Shown here: positions 25,529 through 32,436 of the stretch, in pieces
How positions within the stretch are numbered: the first letter of the stretch is position 1
How the letters are laid out: every line of letters starts with the position of its first letter
From: Zavarzinella formosa DSM 19928
GTDB lineage: Bacteria; Planctomycetota; Planctomycetia; Gemmatales; Gemmataceae
Assembly: GCF_000255705.1 (NCBI RefSeq)
Contig: NZ_JH636450.1
Span: forward strand, 110,560-142,995
Length of the DNA: 32,436 nucleotides
Direction of reading: 5' to 3'
The notes under the pieces: model-generated
What the model was told of the DNA's origin: nothing
Databases searched by the model: none
The model's input: the letters and a program-made list of their open reading frames with translations, nothing else
Program-made: the position numbers and the translations under genes

Positions 25529-27157
25529 ATGATGGAACACGGCAAACTCTGGGCGGTCGTGCTGATTCTCGGGTCCGCGTGGGCGGTCTCCGGACAGGAA
25601 CAAGGGCCGGCGCCGCGTGTCGTGACGATCCCGCCGGAGCAAGGCCCGGCGCCCCGCATGCTGAGAGCCAAACTGAAAACGCCGGAAGAACTGGCGCAAG
25701 CCATTGACCGGCACTTGGAAGCCCACTGGAAGGCCAACAACGTCACCCCGGCCCCGCTGGCCGACGACGCGGAACTGAATCGTCGGCTTCATCTCGACCT
25801 GCTCGGCCAAATCCCGGCCATTGGCGACGTCCGCACGTTTCTCAACGACAAAGACCCCGCCAAGCGGGATCGCCAGATCACCGAATTGTTCAAGCGGCCC
25901 GGTTTTCTGTCCCATTACGGCACTGTCCTTCGGCAAACGTGGCTGCCGCAGGCGACGGACAACCAAGAATTCCAGTTTCTCTCTCCGCAGTTTGAAACGT
26001 GGATTCGCAAAAAGCTGAAATCCGACACCCCAACCGACCAAATCGTCCGGGAGATGCTGACGGCCCCAACCCTCTTCAACGGCCGGCGAAACAATTTCAA
26101 CGGCAACCCGGAGGACACCCCCTTCGCCTTCAATCAGGTGAACGAATTCAAGCCGGAAAACGTGGCCTCGATGGCCAGCCGGTTGTTCATGGGGGTGAAG
26201 ATCGAGTGCGCCCAGTGCCACAACCACCCGTTTGCTCCTTACAAGAAGGAACAATTCTGGGAACTGGCCGCGTTCTTCGCCGAGGTGCAGCCGACCATCG
26301 CCAATGTGTCCGACGTGAAGGTGAAACGGGAGATCAAGATCCCCGAGACGACGAAGGTGATCCAGGCGAAATTCTTCGACGGCAAAGACCCGACATGGGA
26401 CGCTGCCAAAAGCCCGCGGCAAACCTTCGCGGACTGGCTGACCGCCAAGGACAACCCGTACTTCGCCCGCAACTTCGCCAACCGCCTGTGGGCCTATTTC
26501 TTCGGCGTCGGCCTGATCGACCCGATTGACGAGCCGAGCGACGAAAATCCCCCGGCCATCCCGGCCCTTTTGGAAGAACTGACACAGGCCTTCATCGACA
26601 ACGGATACGACCAGAAATTCCTGATGCGGGCCATCGTGCGGTCGAAGGCTTATCAACTCACGAGCCGCCAGACGCACCCGAGCCAGGCCGATCCCCGGTT
26701 CTTCGCCCGCATGACCATCAAGGGCCTCAGCGGGGAACAACTGTTTGACAGTCTCTCGCAAGCCACCGGCTACGTGGATAACACCCCCCGCGAGCAACGG
26801 CCGTTCGGGGGAACCCGGCGGGACTTCGTCATCAAGTTCTCCAGCACGGAGAAGATCACCGAGAAGCAAAAGAGCATCCTCCAGGCCCTCACCATGATGA
26901 ACGGCCGGTTCGTCATCGATCAGACATCGACGAAGGGCGTTTTCCTCGTCGGTATTGTGGATTCGCCCCTGTGGACCCCCCGCGAAAAGCTGGACATGCT
27001 CTTCCTCGCCACCCTGAGCCGGTTTCCGACGAGGCCCGAGGCGGAGCGGTTCGGCAGCTACGTGGAGCAGGGCGGCGTCGATGTCGATCCGGACAAGGCG
27101 CTGGCCGATGTGTTTTGGGCCTTGTTGAATTCCAGCGAATTCAGCTTGAATCATTGA
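25529..27157 (+). CDS. DUF1549/DUF1553 secreted protein with a CxxCH motif
   Basis: The 542-residue protein starts with a signal peptide (LWAVVLILGSAWAVSGQ). DUF1549 follows (~50-260): the LNRRLHLDLLGQIP landmark, and Cys227-x2-Cys230-His231 in CAQCHNHPF, a c-type heme-attachment-like site. DUF1553 follows (~305-540): TFADWLTAKDNPYFARNFANRLW, then FGVGLIDPIDEPSDEN and FLMRAIVRSKAYQLTSR, the family's signatures. These paired domains are expanded in Planctomycetes and almost always stand before a DUF1501 gene, as here. They are thought to act in the periplasm or at the surface, perhaps in redox handling of complex polysaccharides, but no reaction is established. The usual DUF1553-type proteins are longer (700-1000 residues with PSCyt1 or other domains); this one is a compact form. 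Confidence 0.93.
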   Translation: MMEHGKLWAVVLILGSAWAVSGQEQGPAPRVVTIPPEQGPAPRMLRAKLKTPEELAQAIDRHLEAHWKANNVTPAPLADDAELNRRLHLDLLGQIPAIGDVRTFLNDKDPAKRDRQITELFKRPGFLSHYGTVLRQTWLPQATDNQEFQFLSPQFETWIRKKLKSDTPTDQIVREMLTAPTLFNGRRNNFNGNPEDTPFAFNQVNEFKPENVASMASRLFMGVKIECAQCHNHPFAPYKKEQFWELAAFFAEVQPTIANVSDVKVKREIKIPETTKVIQAKFFDGKDPTWDAAKSPRQTFADWLTAKDNPYFARNFANRLWAYFFGVGLIDPIDEPSDENPPAIPALLEELTQAFIDNGYDQKFLMRAIVRSKAYQLTSRQTHPSQADPRFFARMTIKGLSGEQLFDSLSQATGYVDNTPREQRPFGGTRRDFVIKFSSTEKITEKQKSILQALTMMNGRFVIDQTSTKGVFLVGIVDSPLWTPREKLDMLFLATLSRFPTRPEAERFGSYVEQGGVDVDPDKALADVFWALLNSSEFSLNH

Positions 27158-27171
27158 CCTTGGAAGCGTGC

Positions 27172-27264
27172 TCCTCACGCTCCGCGTGAGGTTTTGCCCT
27201 CACCCAAGAGCGGCTGATGTCCTTGGGTGAACATCACAAAAGAACCTCACGCGGAGCGTGAGGA
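27172..27264. repeat. Nested inverted repeat between DUF1549 and DUF1501 genes
   Basis: Arms at 27172-27193 and 27243-27264 are perfect reverse complements over 22 bases. Each arm is itself a hairpin (CCTCACGC and GCGTGAGG, 3-base loop). Inside lies a further perfect 9-bp stem, TCACCCAAG (27200-27208) with CTTGGGTGA (27222-27230). It lies between two co-directional genes that are probably co-transcribed, so it could shape mRNA processing or partial termination. Confidence 0.92.
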
Positions 27265-27307
27265 ACACACTCGAAAATCTTCCCGACTGACCCCGCGAGA
27301 GACCGCG

Positions 27308-28621
27308 ATGAAACCGAATAACCTGTCCCGCCGCGACTGGATGAGCGTGGCCGCCGGCTTGGGGCTGTCGATGTCCGGCTGGCTTCCGAAACTGGCCGCC
27401 GAGACGGCCGCGGACCCGCAGCGCAAGCGGTCGTGCATCCTTCTCTGGATGAACGGCGGGCCAAGCACCATCGACATGTGGGATTTGAAGCCAGGCCATG
27501 CGAACGGCGGCCCCTTCAAGGAAATCGCCACCGCCGCGCCCGGCCTGAAGTTTGGCGAGCACCTGCCGAAACTGGCCCGGCACGCGAAGGACATCGCCGT
27601 GGTGCGGTCCATGTCCACCAAGGAAGGGGATCACGCGCGGGCGACTTATTACCTCCGCACCGGCAACCTGCCGCAGGGGGCATTGCAGTTCCCCAGCATC
27701 GGCTCGCTGCTTTCCAAGGAACTTGGCAATCCGGCGTCCGAGTTGCCGAACTTCGTCAGCGTCTCGCCGTTCCGGTTCTTCTCGCAAGGAGCGTTCGGCC
27801 CCGGCTTCCTCGGGCCGAACCATGCCCCGTTAATCGTCGGGGAAGGGAACTTCGGCGCCCCCGCCGCCGGAGACGCCTCGGACCGGCTGCTCAAGGTGCA
27901 GGATCTCGCCCGCCCAAAGGAAGTCAGCGACGCCCAGGCTGATTCCCGCTTCGGCCTGCTCCGCGACTTGGACAGTGAGTTCGGGGCCGACCATCCCAAC
28001 CTTACGCATCTCAGCCACCGCAGCGCTTACGACCGGGCGGTGATGCTGATGCAATCCGTTGGCGCGCGGGCCTTCGACTTGCAGGAAGAATCCGTGCGAG
28101 TGCGTGACGCCTACGGCCGCAACATCTTCGGCCAAGGTTGTCTGCTCGCCCGCCGACTAGTGGAGCGGGGCGTTCCCTTCGTGGAGGTCAACCTCGGCGG
28201 CTGGGACACGCACCAAAACAACTTTGATGCCTTGCAACGCCTCAACGGCATCCTCGACTCCGGCTGGAGCCAGTTGATGACCGACCTGTCGGTCCGCGGC
28301 CTGTTGGAATCCACCACCATCGTCTGGATGGGCGAATTCGGCCGAACCCCGCGCATCAACCAAGGCAAGGGCCGCGACCACTACCCGAACGCTTGGAGCG
28401 CCGTGCTGGCGGGCGGCGGCATCAAGGGGGGCCAGGCGTTCGGCAAAACCACCGACGACGGCACGAAGGTACAAGGCGACGCCACAAGCGTCCCCGATTT
28501 GCTGGCGACCTTGTGCAAGGCTTTGGGAATCGACCACTTGAAGACGAACAACTCCAACGTGGGCCGGCCGATTCGGATCGTGGACAAGTCGGCGAAGGTG
28601 ATTAAGGATGTGGTGGCGTAG
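27308..28621 (+). CDS. DUF1501 (sulfatase-like fold) Tat-exported protein
   Basis: The 437-residue protein starts at 27308 with MKPNNLSRRDWMSVAAGLGLS, a twin-arginine leader; the open frame further upstream only translates the repeat. DUF1501 signatures run in order: CILLWMNGGPSTIDMWDLKPG, AVVRSMSTKEGDHARATYYLRTG (landmarks MNGGPS..DMWD and DHARATY), then FVEVNLGGWDTHQNN, and MGEFGRTPRIN.GKGRDHYPNAW near the C-terminus. The family has an alkaline-phosphatase/sulfatase-like fold with metal-binding Asp/His residues (DMWD, GWDTH, GRDHY fit these), but no substrate is known. It follows the DUF1549/1553 gene by 150 bases, which is the standard planctomycete pairing, and both are exported. A structured repeat fills the gap. 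Confidence 0.95.
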   Translation: MKPNNLSRRDWMSVAAGLGLSMSGWLPKLAAETAADPQRKRSCILLWMNGGPSTIDMWDLKPGHANGGPFKEIATAAPGLKFGEHLPKLARHAKDIAVVRSMSTKEGDHARATYYLRTGNLPQGALQFPSIGSLLSKELGNPASELPNFVSVSPFRFFSQGAFGPGFLGPNHAPLIVGEGNFGAPAAGDASDRLLKVQDLARPKEVSDAQADSRFGLLRDLDSEFGADHPNLTHLSHRSAYDRAVMLMQSVGARAFDLQEESVRVRDAYGRNIFGQGCLLARRLVERGVPFVEVNLGGWDTHQNNFDALQRLNGILDSGWSQLMTDLSVRGLLESTTIVWMGEFGRTPRINQGKGRDHYPNAWSAVLAGGGIKGGQAFGKTTDDGTKVQGDATSVPDLLATLCKALGIDHLKTNNSNVGRPIRIVDKSAKVIKDVVA

Positions 28622-28635
28622 ATATTTTGAAGCGA

Positions 28636-28736
28636 TCAAGAGCCCCGCTGCGTTAAACTCAAGAGCCCCACTGCGTGAGCGGTGGGGGTTGCTTCAAGTG
28701 AGTGAAATCCTCACCGCTCACGCAGTGAGGCTCTTG
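28636..28736. repeat. Repeat cluster with two covarying GTGA hairpins
   Basis: Hairpin 1 (+) has arms CCCCACTGC (28666-28674) and GCGGTGGGG (28679-28687) around a GTGA loop. Hairpin 2 is on the minus strand at 28730-28709, with arms CCTCACTGC and GCGGTGAGG and the same loop. The two copies differ only at the third pair, C-G versus T-A. Both keep a T.G wobble. A partial third copy, TCAAGAGCCCCGCTGCGT, is at 28636-28653. Confidence 0.93.
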
Positions 28737-28794
28737 AAGCCAGCGAATGTCAGGTTTGTTTCTTCCCGTCTTCGACTTTCTTCGAGCTTCTTCC

Positions 28795-30696
28795 ATGCGT
28801 CTTTCCCTTCTCTTGTTCCTCGCCCTCCCCACCCTTGCGTCGGCCCAGACCATGCAGGCCACGCACACGTATAGCGGCTTGGATGCGACCTCGTCGCGCA
28901 TTCGGCTGGAGCGGGGCGGAACCCGGCCATATGCGGTGACATTTGAGGCGGCGGCCATGCGGCTTCCCCCGGTGATGGAGATCTTTCCGGGATTGCGGCT
29001 GCCGGGGGAAACGCAAGACCATCGCCGGCCTGTCCCGTTGATTCAGACCGTGCGCTCCGCCCATCGGGCGGCCGACGTGGATTTGGGAATTCAAGACGCC
29101 CAGGATGTGTTGTTCTTCAGCGAGAAGAAACTGGTGGTGATCCGCATTCATCTGCGGGTGGCCGGGGAATCGTTCACGGAGCGATGGAAAAAGCAACTCC
29201 GCACGCTGTTCGATTTTCAAGACCGTGACGGCGACGGTTATCTCAATGCCGCCGAGGCCGATTTTGTGTTCACCAACAAGGGCGTGCAGGCGATGATTAA
29301 CCGGGGATTCTCCTACCCCACGCCGACAGAAGCGGGCCGCACGCTGCCGGACTTCGACCTTGATCGTGACGGCCGGGTGAGTTTTGACGAGTTTCTTTCG
29401 TATTACCGCCCGTCCGCGAGCGACCTGCTCTCCTCGCAGGCTCAGGCAAACTTCGACGCCTTCGGTCCCAAGCTCACCGAGGAAATGTTCAAAATGCTTG
29501 ACACCAACAAGGACGGCAAGTTGTCAAAGGATGAACTCATCCGGGTGCAAAGCCTCTTCGCCACGCAAGATTTGGACGAGGATGAATGCCTGACGCCGAC
29601 AGAACTCGTGCCGGACCTGATGCGGGGCGGCGGATCAACTCCGGCCGCATACGACAACATCATGCAGGTTTACCCCGCCGGGCAATTGCCGGAAAGCACG
29701 CCCGAGACGATCATCAGCCATTACAAGAAAGATCAATCGTTCAAGTTCACCAAGGCCGATCATCCGTTCACGGACGCGACGTTCGCCGCTCTCGACAAAA
29801 ACAAGGACGGCAACATCTCCCTCACGGAACTGCTGGCGTTCACCAAACTCCCGCCGGATTTGGAAATTGATCTCACCTACGGAAACGGGGACAAGCCCGC
29901 CGTCGCCATGCGGCCGGTTCCGGCGAATTCCCCGTGGAATGAAGCCTTCCGCTCGCCAAACGCCACGGTGGGGTTGCTGCGGGTGGGCACGCAAACCATC
30001 CAGTTTCATGTGGATGATCCGCGTCGCAGAGGGCCGCCGCTTCCGATGGCGAACATGAACCAACTTGGCCCGTTTCCCAATCCCGGCAAGGGCTACATCA
30101 CGGAGTCCGACATCCCCGGCCCGCAAAACCAGTTCTTGCGGGTGTTGTTCGACACCATCGACCGCGATTCGGACGGCCGGGTGACGGTCGCCGAATACGA
30201 GGCGTTTCAGAAGGTGCAGCAATCGTTCACCCGGCTGCCGCTGTCGCTGGTTCACAAAGCCCAGACGCCTTCGCTCTTCCAGATCATGGATTCCAACGGG
30301 GACCGCCGCATCAACGCCCGAGAAGTCCGCAACGCTTGGGACAGGTTAATTGCGCTGGAGCCGAAACTGAAGGACGGTGTCACGCGGGACGCCCTGAAGC
30401 CGGACGGAGCCATCCGCTTCGGCCAGTTGGTTGACGTACAAATCGCCCAAAACGTCAGCGAGTATTTCCTGAGCGGGACCATCCGCCGCAGCCCGGCCGG
30501 GCCGGCGTGGTTCCAAAAGCTGGACAAGAACGGCGACGGGGAACTCTCCCGCCGCGAGTTCCCCGGCACCGCCGAAGAATTCGCCCGTTGGGACAAAAAC
30601 GGCGACGGCGGCATCACCCCGGACGAAATCGAGGCCGAAATGGTGGCCCGCAAACTGCCGAAGTCGGGAGAAGAGAAGAAAAAGAAAATGCCCTGA
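28795..30696 (+). CDS. Secreted multi-EF-hand protein
   Basis: The start at 28795 gives a clean signal peptide (MRLSLLLFLALPTLASAQ); the in-frame extension upstream is unlikely. The 633-residue protein carries about nine EF-hand-type calcium loops, with first loop residues near 143, 188, 236, 259, 334, 456, 499, 577 and 600. Typical loops are DRDGDGYLNAAE, DTNKDGKLSKDE, DKNKDGNISLTE and DKNGDGELSRRE. The loops at 259 (DLDEDECLTPTE) and 499 (DSNGDRRINARE) deviate and may bind weakly. The first ~130 residues and the stretch at ~360-440 are beta-rich linkers with no family recognised. Multi-EF-hand secreted proteins are common in Planctomycetes and may be structural or adhesive in calcium. It follows the DUF1501 gene and a repeat cluster, and a functional link is not shown. 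Confidence 0.9.
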   Translation: MRLSLLLFLALPTLASAQTMQATHTYSGLDATSSRIRLERGGTRPYAVTFEAAAMRLPPVMEIFPGLRLPGETQDHRRPVPLIQTVRSAHRAADVDLGIQDAQDVLFFSEKKLVVIRIHLRVAGESFTERWKKQLRTLFDFQDRDGDGYLNAAEADFVFTNKGVQAMINRGFSYPTPTEAGRTLPDFDLDRDGRVSFDEFLSYYRPSASDLLSSQAQANFDAFGPKLTEEMFKMLDTNKDGKLSKDELIRVQSLFATQDLDEDECLTPTELVPDLMRGGGSTPAAYDNIMQVYPAGQLPESTPETIISHYKKDQSFKFTKADHPFTDATFAALDKNKDGNISLTELLAFTKLPPDLEIDLTYGNGDKPAVAMRPVPANSPWNEAFRSPNATVGLLRVGTQTIQFHVDDPRRRGPPLPMANMNQLGPFPNPGKGYITESDIPGPQNQFLRVLFDTIDRDSDGRVTVAEYEAFQKVQQSFTRLPLSLVHKAQTPSLFQIMDSNGDRRINAREVRNAWDRLIALEPKLKDGVTRDALKPDGAIRFGQLVDVQIAQNVSEYFLSGTIRRSPAGPAWFQKLDKNGDGELSRREFPGTAEEFARWDKNGDGGITPDEIEAEMVARKLPKSGEEKKKKMP

Positions 30697-30752
30697 TCGG
30701 GCGGTCTCTCCATTTTCCGCACCTCCTTCATCTCCATCGGGACAAGACCGGC

Positions 30753-32436
30753 TTACCGCCTTGGCTGAGAGAGGGGGTCGTTCGGATTCAGCGGGGCGGG
30801 CGGAGGGACTGGTTTTTGGTCTTTCGGCCAAGTGATGTCCGCCCGTTGGATGCCGAGTTCCGTCATGATGAATTTTTTCGTCGCCTCGTCGAAATGGGGG
30901 CCGGTGCCTATGTAAAGCGTCCGGCCGTCCGGCGCGAAGGCAAGTTTGTTGGCGCTCCCTTGTCGCACCTTCACCTGACCGATGCTGAAAAGGGGCATCG
31001 TCGAAAAAAGAAGCACTTTTCCCTCGGCATCACCGGCGGCGAAGAGCTTGCCATCGGGCGAGGTCACCAGATCCGTCACGCCGGGGCCGGGGATCATGAA
31101 GTCAATGATGGTCTCGCCGGTGACCGGGTTGCCGATGAGGCCTTTCTGCTCGGCGCAGGCGAAGAAACCCCGGCCGTCCGGGAGGAAACCCACCTTCCCC
31201 GTCTCGCCTTGTTGCAGGTCGCGTGTCCAGAGGAGCTTGCCGGATTCGGCGTCCCACATTCGCACCGCCTGATCCTGCCCGGCGGAAATCAGCCGGGAGC
31301 CGTCCGGGGAAAACGCCAGCGAGCGGACATGGTTTTTCCCGCCGACAATCGCCCGGACAACTTTGCCCGTGCTTAGGTTATGAATTTGGATGCTGAGGTC
31401 GGCCCCGGCGCTGGCCAGCCATTTGCCGTCCGGCGACACGGCCAGCGCCAGGACTGCTTCCTTGTGGACGTTGATCCGGGCGATTTCTTTGCCCCGCTCG
31501 CCCTCCCAAAACCGGATCGATCCGTCCTCCAATCCGGCCCCGAACGCCTTGCCATCTTTCGTGAAGACCACGCAGGGAATTTCCCCCTTCAATCCGATGA
31601 TTGTGTGAAGCCGTTTGCCGGATTCCGCATCCCAGACGCTGATGGCCGCGTCGGATTTCGGCCAGTGGGACGTGCCAACGATCCGGCGTCCGTCGGGAGA
31701 AACGGCCAGAGATCGAACCGGCGACTCGGCACGCATCACCGGCTTCGACGACCAGTCGAACTTCGGCACGGGCTGTCCCGGAAAGGCCAATACCGCGCCT
31801 TCGGTCCCGCCTTCGCCAAAGAAGTCCCTGGCCGTGAGCGGCCGCTGGATGGTGACGTGTGGCCAAACCTGCGGTTGTGGGCCAGTGAGACGGAGGGTGC
31901 CTTCCACCCGATCAAGCGGGTACGGGAACGTGGGTTTGTTCCCCTCCACCCAGTAAGGCAAACCGAAATTTTTATTTTGCTCGTGGATTAACGGGCCGGT
32001 TATTTCAAATTTCCGTTCCTGAGTCGTCGCCGAATTTGTGGAAGAACCGGCCGGGAGCAGCGTCGCCTTCAGCACCGGCTTGCCGTCACGGGTGATGGAA
32101 ACCACCTCCTCGCGGGTCTGGCCACGGCCCTGAATCTTCACGGTCTGCGGGCCGAGCTTCAACTTCACTTCCTTCAGGCCGACGCCGCTGACGGTCATCT
32201 CCCGGCCGTCGCGATCGACGACCACGCTCGCCTCGGGGTCGTCGATCTCCACCACCAGCGTCCCCTCGGCGACGGGAAACTTCAACACCGTGCCGGCCGT
32301 GGCCAGCGTGGCGGCGAAGAACAACCCGGCCAGGGTCAACACCCGGCGGCGGCGGCGTTGCCGGGGGGGCTCGGTTCCCTCGGCAACGTAGCGGATACAA
32401 TCGCGCAGACGGTCGGCCACGCGCCCGGCGTCGGCG
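30753..32436 (-). CDS. C-terminal part of a membrane-anchored kinase-type WD40 protein (start beyond window)
   Basis: The frame is open to the last base, so the true start lies outside; about 560 codons are visible. The visible protein begins with a helical, basic juxtamembrane stretch (RLRDCIRYVAEG, then RQRRRRRVL). A TM helix (LAGLFFAATLATAGTVL) follows, then a PEGA-like domain (LVVEIDDPEASVVVDRDG, LKLGPQTVKIQGRG). After a linker come seven or so WD40 blades with LAVSPDGRRIVGTSHW, LAFSPDGSRLISAGQDQAVRMWD and similar ends. The order TM, PEGA-like strand region, WD40 is the usual C-terminal half of planctomycete Ser/Thr kinases, so the missing N-terminus is probably a kinase domain. That is an inference. 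It resembles the large kinase gene in this window but is not a close copy. It converges on the EF-hand gene. Confidence 0.9.
   Translation of the reverse strand, partial: ADAGRVADRLRDCIRYVAEGTEPPRQRRRRRVLTLAGLFFAATLATAGTVLKFPVAEGTLVVEIDDPEASVVVDRDGREMTVSGVGLKEVKLKLGPQTVKIQGRGQTREEVVSITRDGKPVLKATLLPAGSSTNSATTQERKFEITGPLIHEQNKNFGLPYWVEGNKPTFPYPLDRVEGTLRLTGPQPQVWPHVTIQRPLTARDFFGEGGTEGAVLAFPGQPVPKFDWSSKPVMRAESPVRSLAVSPDGRRIVGTSHWPKSDAAISVWDAESGKRLHTIIGLKGEIPCVVFTKDGKAFGAGLEDGSIRFWEGERGKEIARINVHKEAVLALAVSPDGKWLASAGADLSIQIHNLSTGKVVRAIVGGKNHVRSLAFSPDGSRLISAGQDQAVRMWDAESGKLLWTRDLQQGETGKVGFLPDGRGFFACAEQKGLIGNPVTGETIIDFMIPGPGVTDLVTSPDGKLFAAGDAEGKVLLFSTMPLFSIGQVKVRQGSANKLAFAPDGRTLYIGTGPHFDEATKKFIMTELGIQRADITWPKDQKPVPPPAPLNPNDPLSQPRR

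Noticed and set aside
25490-27178. Long open frame antisense to the DUF1549/1553 gene
   Set aside because: The sense strand has DUF1549/1553 signatures, a signal peptide and CxxCH; the antisense product has no recognisable motif and is Arg/His-rich as expected for a shadow.

Overview
The window looks like chromosomal DNA from a planctomycete, most likely of the Gemmataceae. It is GC-rich, with mostly loose gene spacing. It carries several families typical of Planctomycetes: a DUF1549/DUF1553 protein followed by a DUF1501 protein, membrane-anchored Ser/Thr kinases with WD40 sensor parts, a multi-EF-hand secreted protein and Tat-leader hydrolases. A small protein at 16491-17162 ends in a motif (AGC..D.LNHCR...HFRGCW) that I associate with Gemmataceae-restricted proteins. 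The taxonomic call is an inference from gene content.

Layout: 1-369 is the C-terminal end of a protein that begins outside the window. 390-719 is a small beta-rich protein that faces a leaderless trypsin-like protease with an unrecognised 480-residue N-terminal part (936-3011, minus). 3324-5334 holds two tandem paralogous membrane proteins made of Gly/Ile-rich repeats, a zinc ribbon, a TM helix and a charged tail. 5341-8282 holds an alpha/beta hydrolase, an amidohydrolase and a small PDZ protein, separated by highly structured inverted repeats. 8297-12541 is a very large kinase/WD40 protein. 12713-16230 (minus) is a possible operon: VWA protein, a membrane-anchored coiled-coil ParA-type ATPase, and a small protein with two SAP-like helical motifs overlapping it. 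16231-17617 is a disturbed segment with a relatively AT-rich orphan gene and a HAD phosphatase that has lost its N-terminal half. 17723-25243 carries a double alpha/beta-hydrolase protein, a CHASE3-PAS-GGDEF diguanylate cyclase and PriA. 25529-30696 carries DUF1549/1553, DUF1501 and a nine-EF-hand protein. 30753 to the end is the C-terminal part of another kinase-type WD40 protein.

The genes do not form one pathway. The clearest functional groupings are the VWA/ParA/SAP-like cluster, the DUF1549-DUF1501 pair, and the kinase and cyclic-di-GMP signalling proteins. The most interesting non-coding signal is a set of palindromic intergenic repeats. Several fold into hairpins with a GTGA loop and a conserved G.T pair, and two families show compensatory base changes between copies.

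The best candidates for something undescribed are the covarying GTGA hairpins, the TM-coiled-coil-ParA plus SAP-like pair, the protease with its novel N-terminal region, and the tandem zinc-ribbon repeat proteins. No tRNA, rRNA, CRISPR array or intact transposase was seen.
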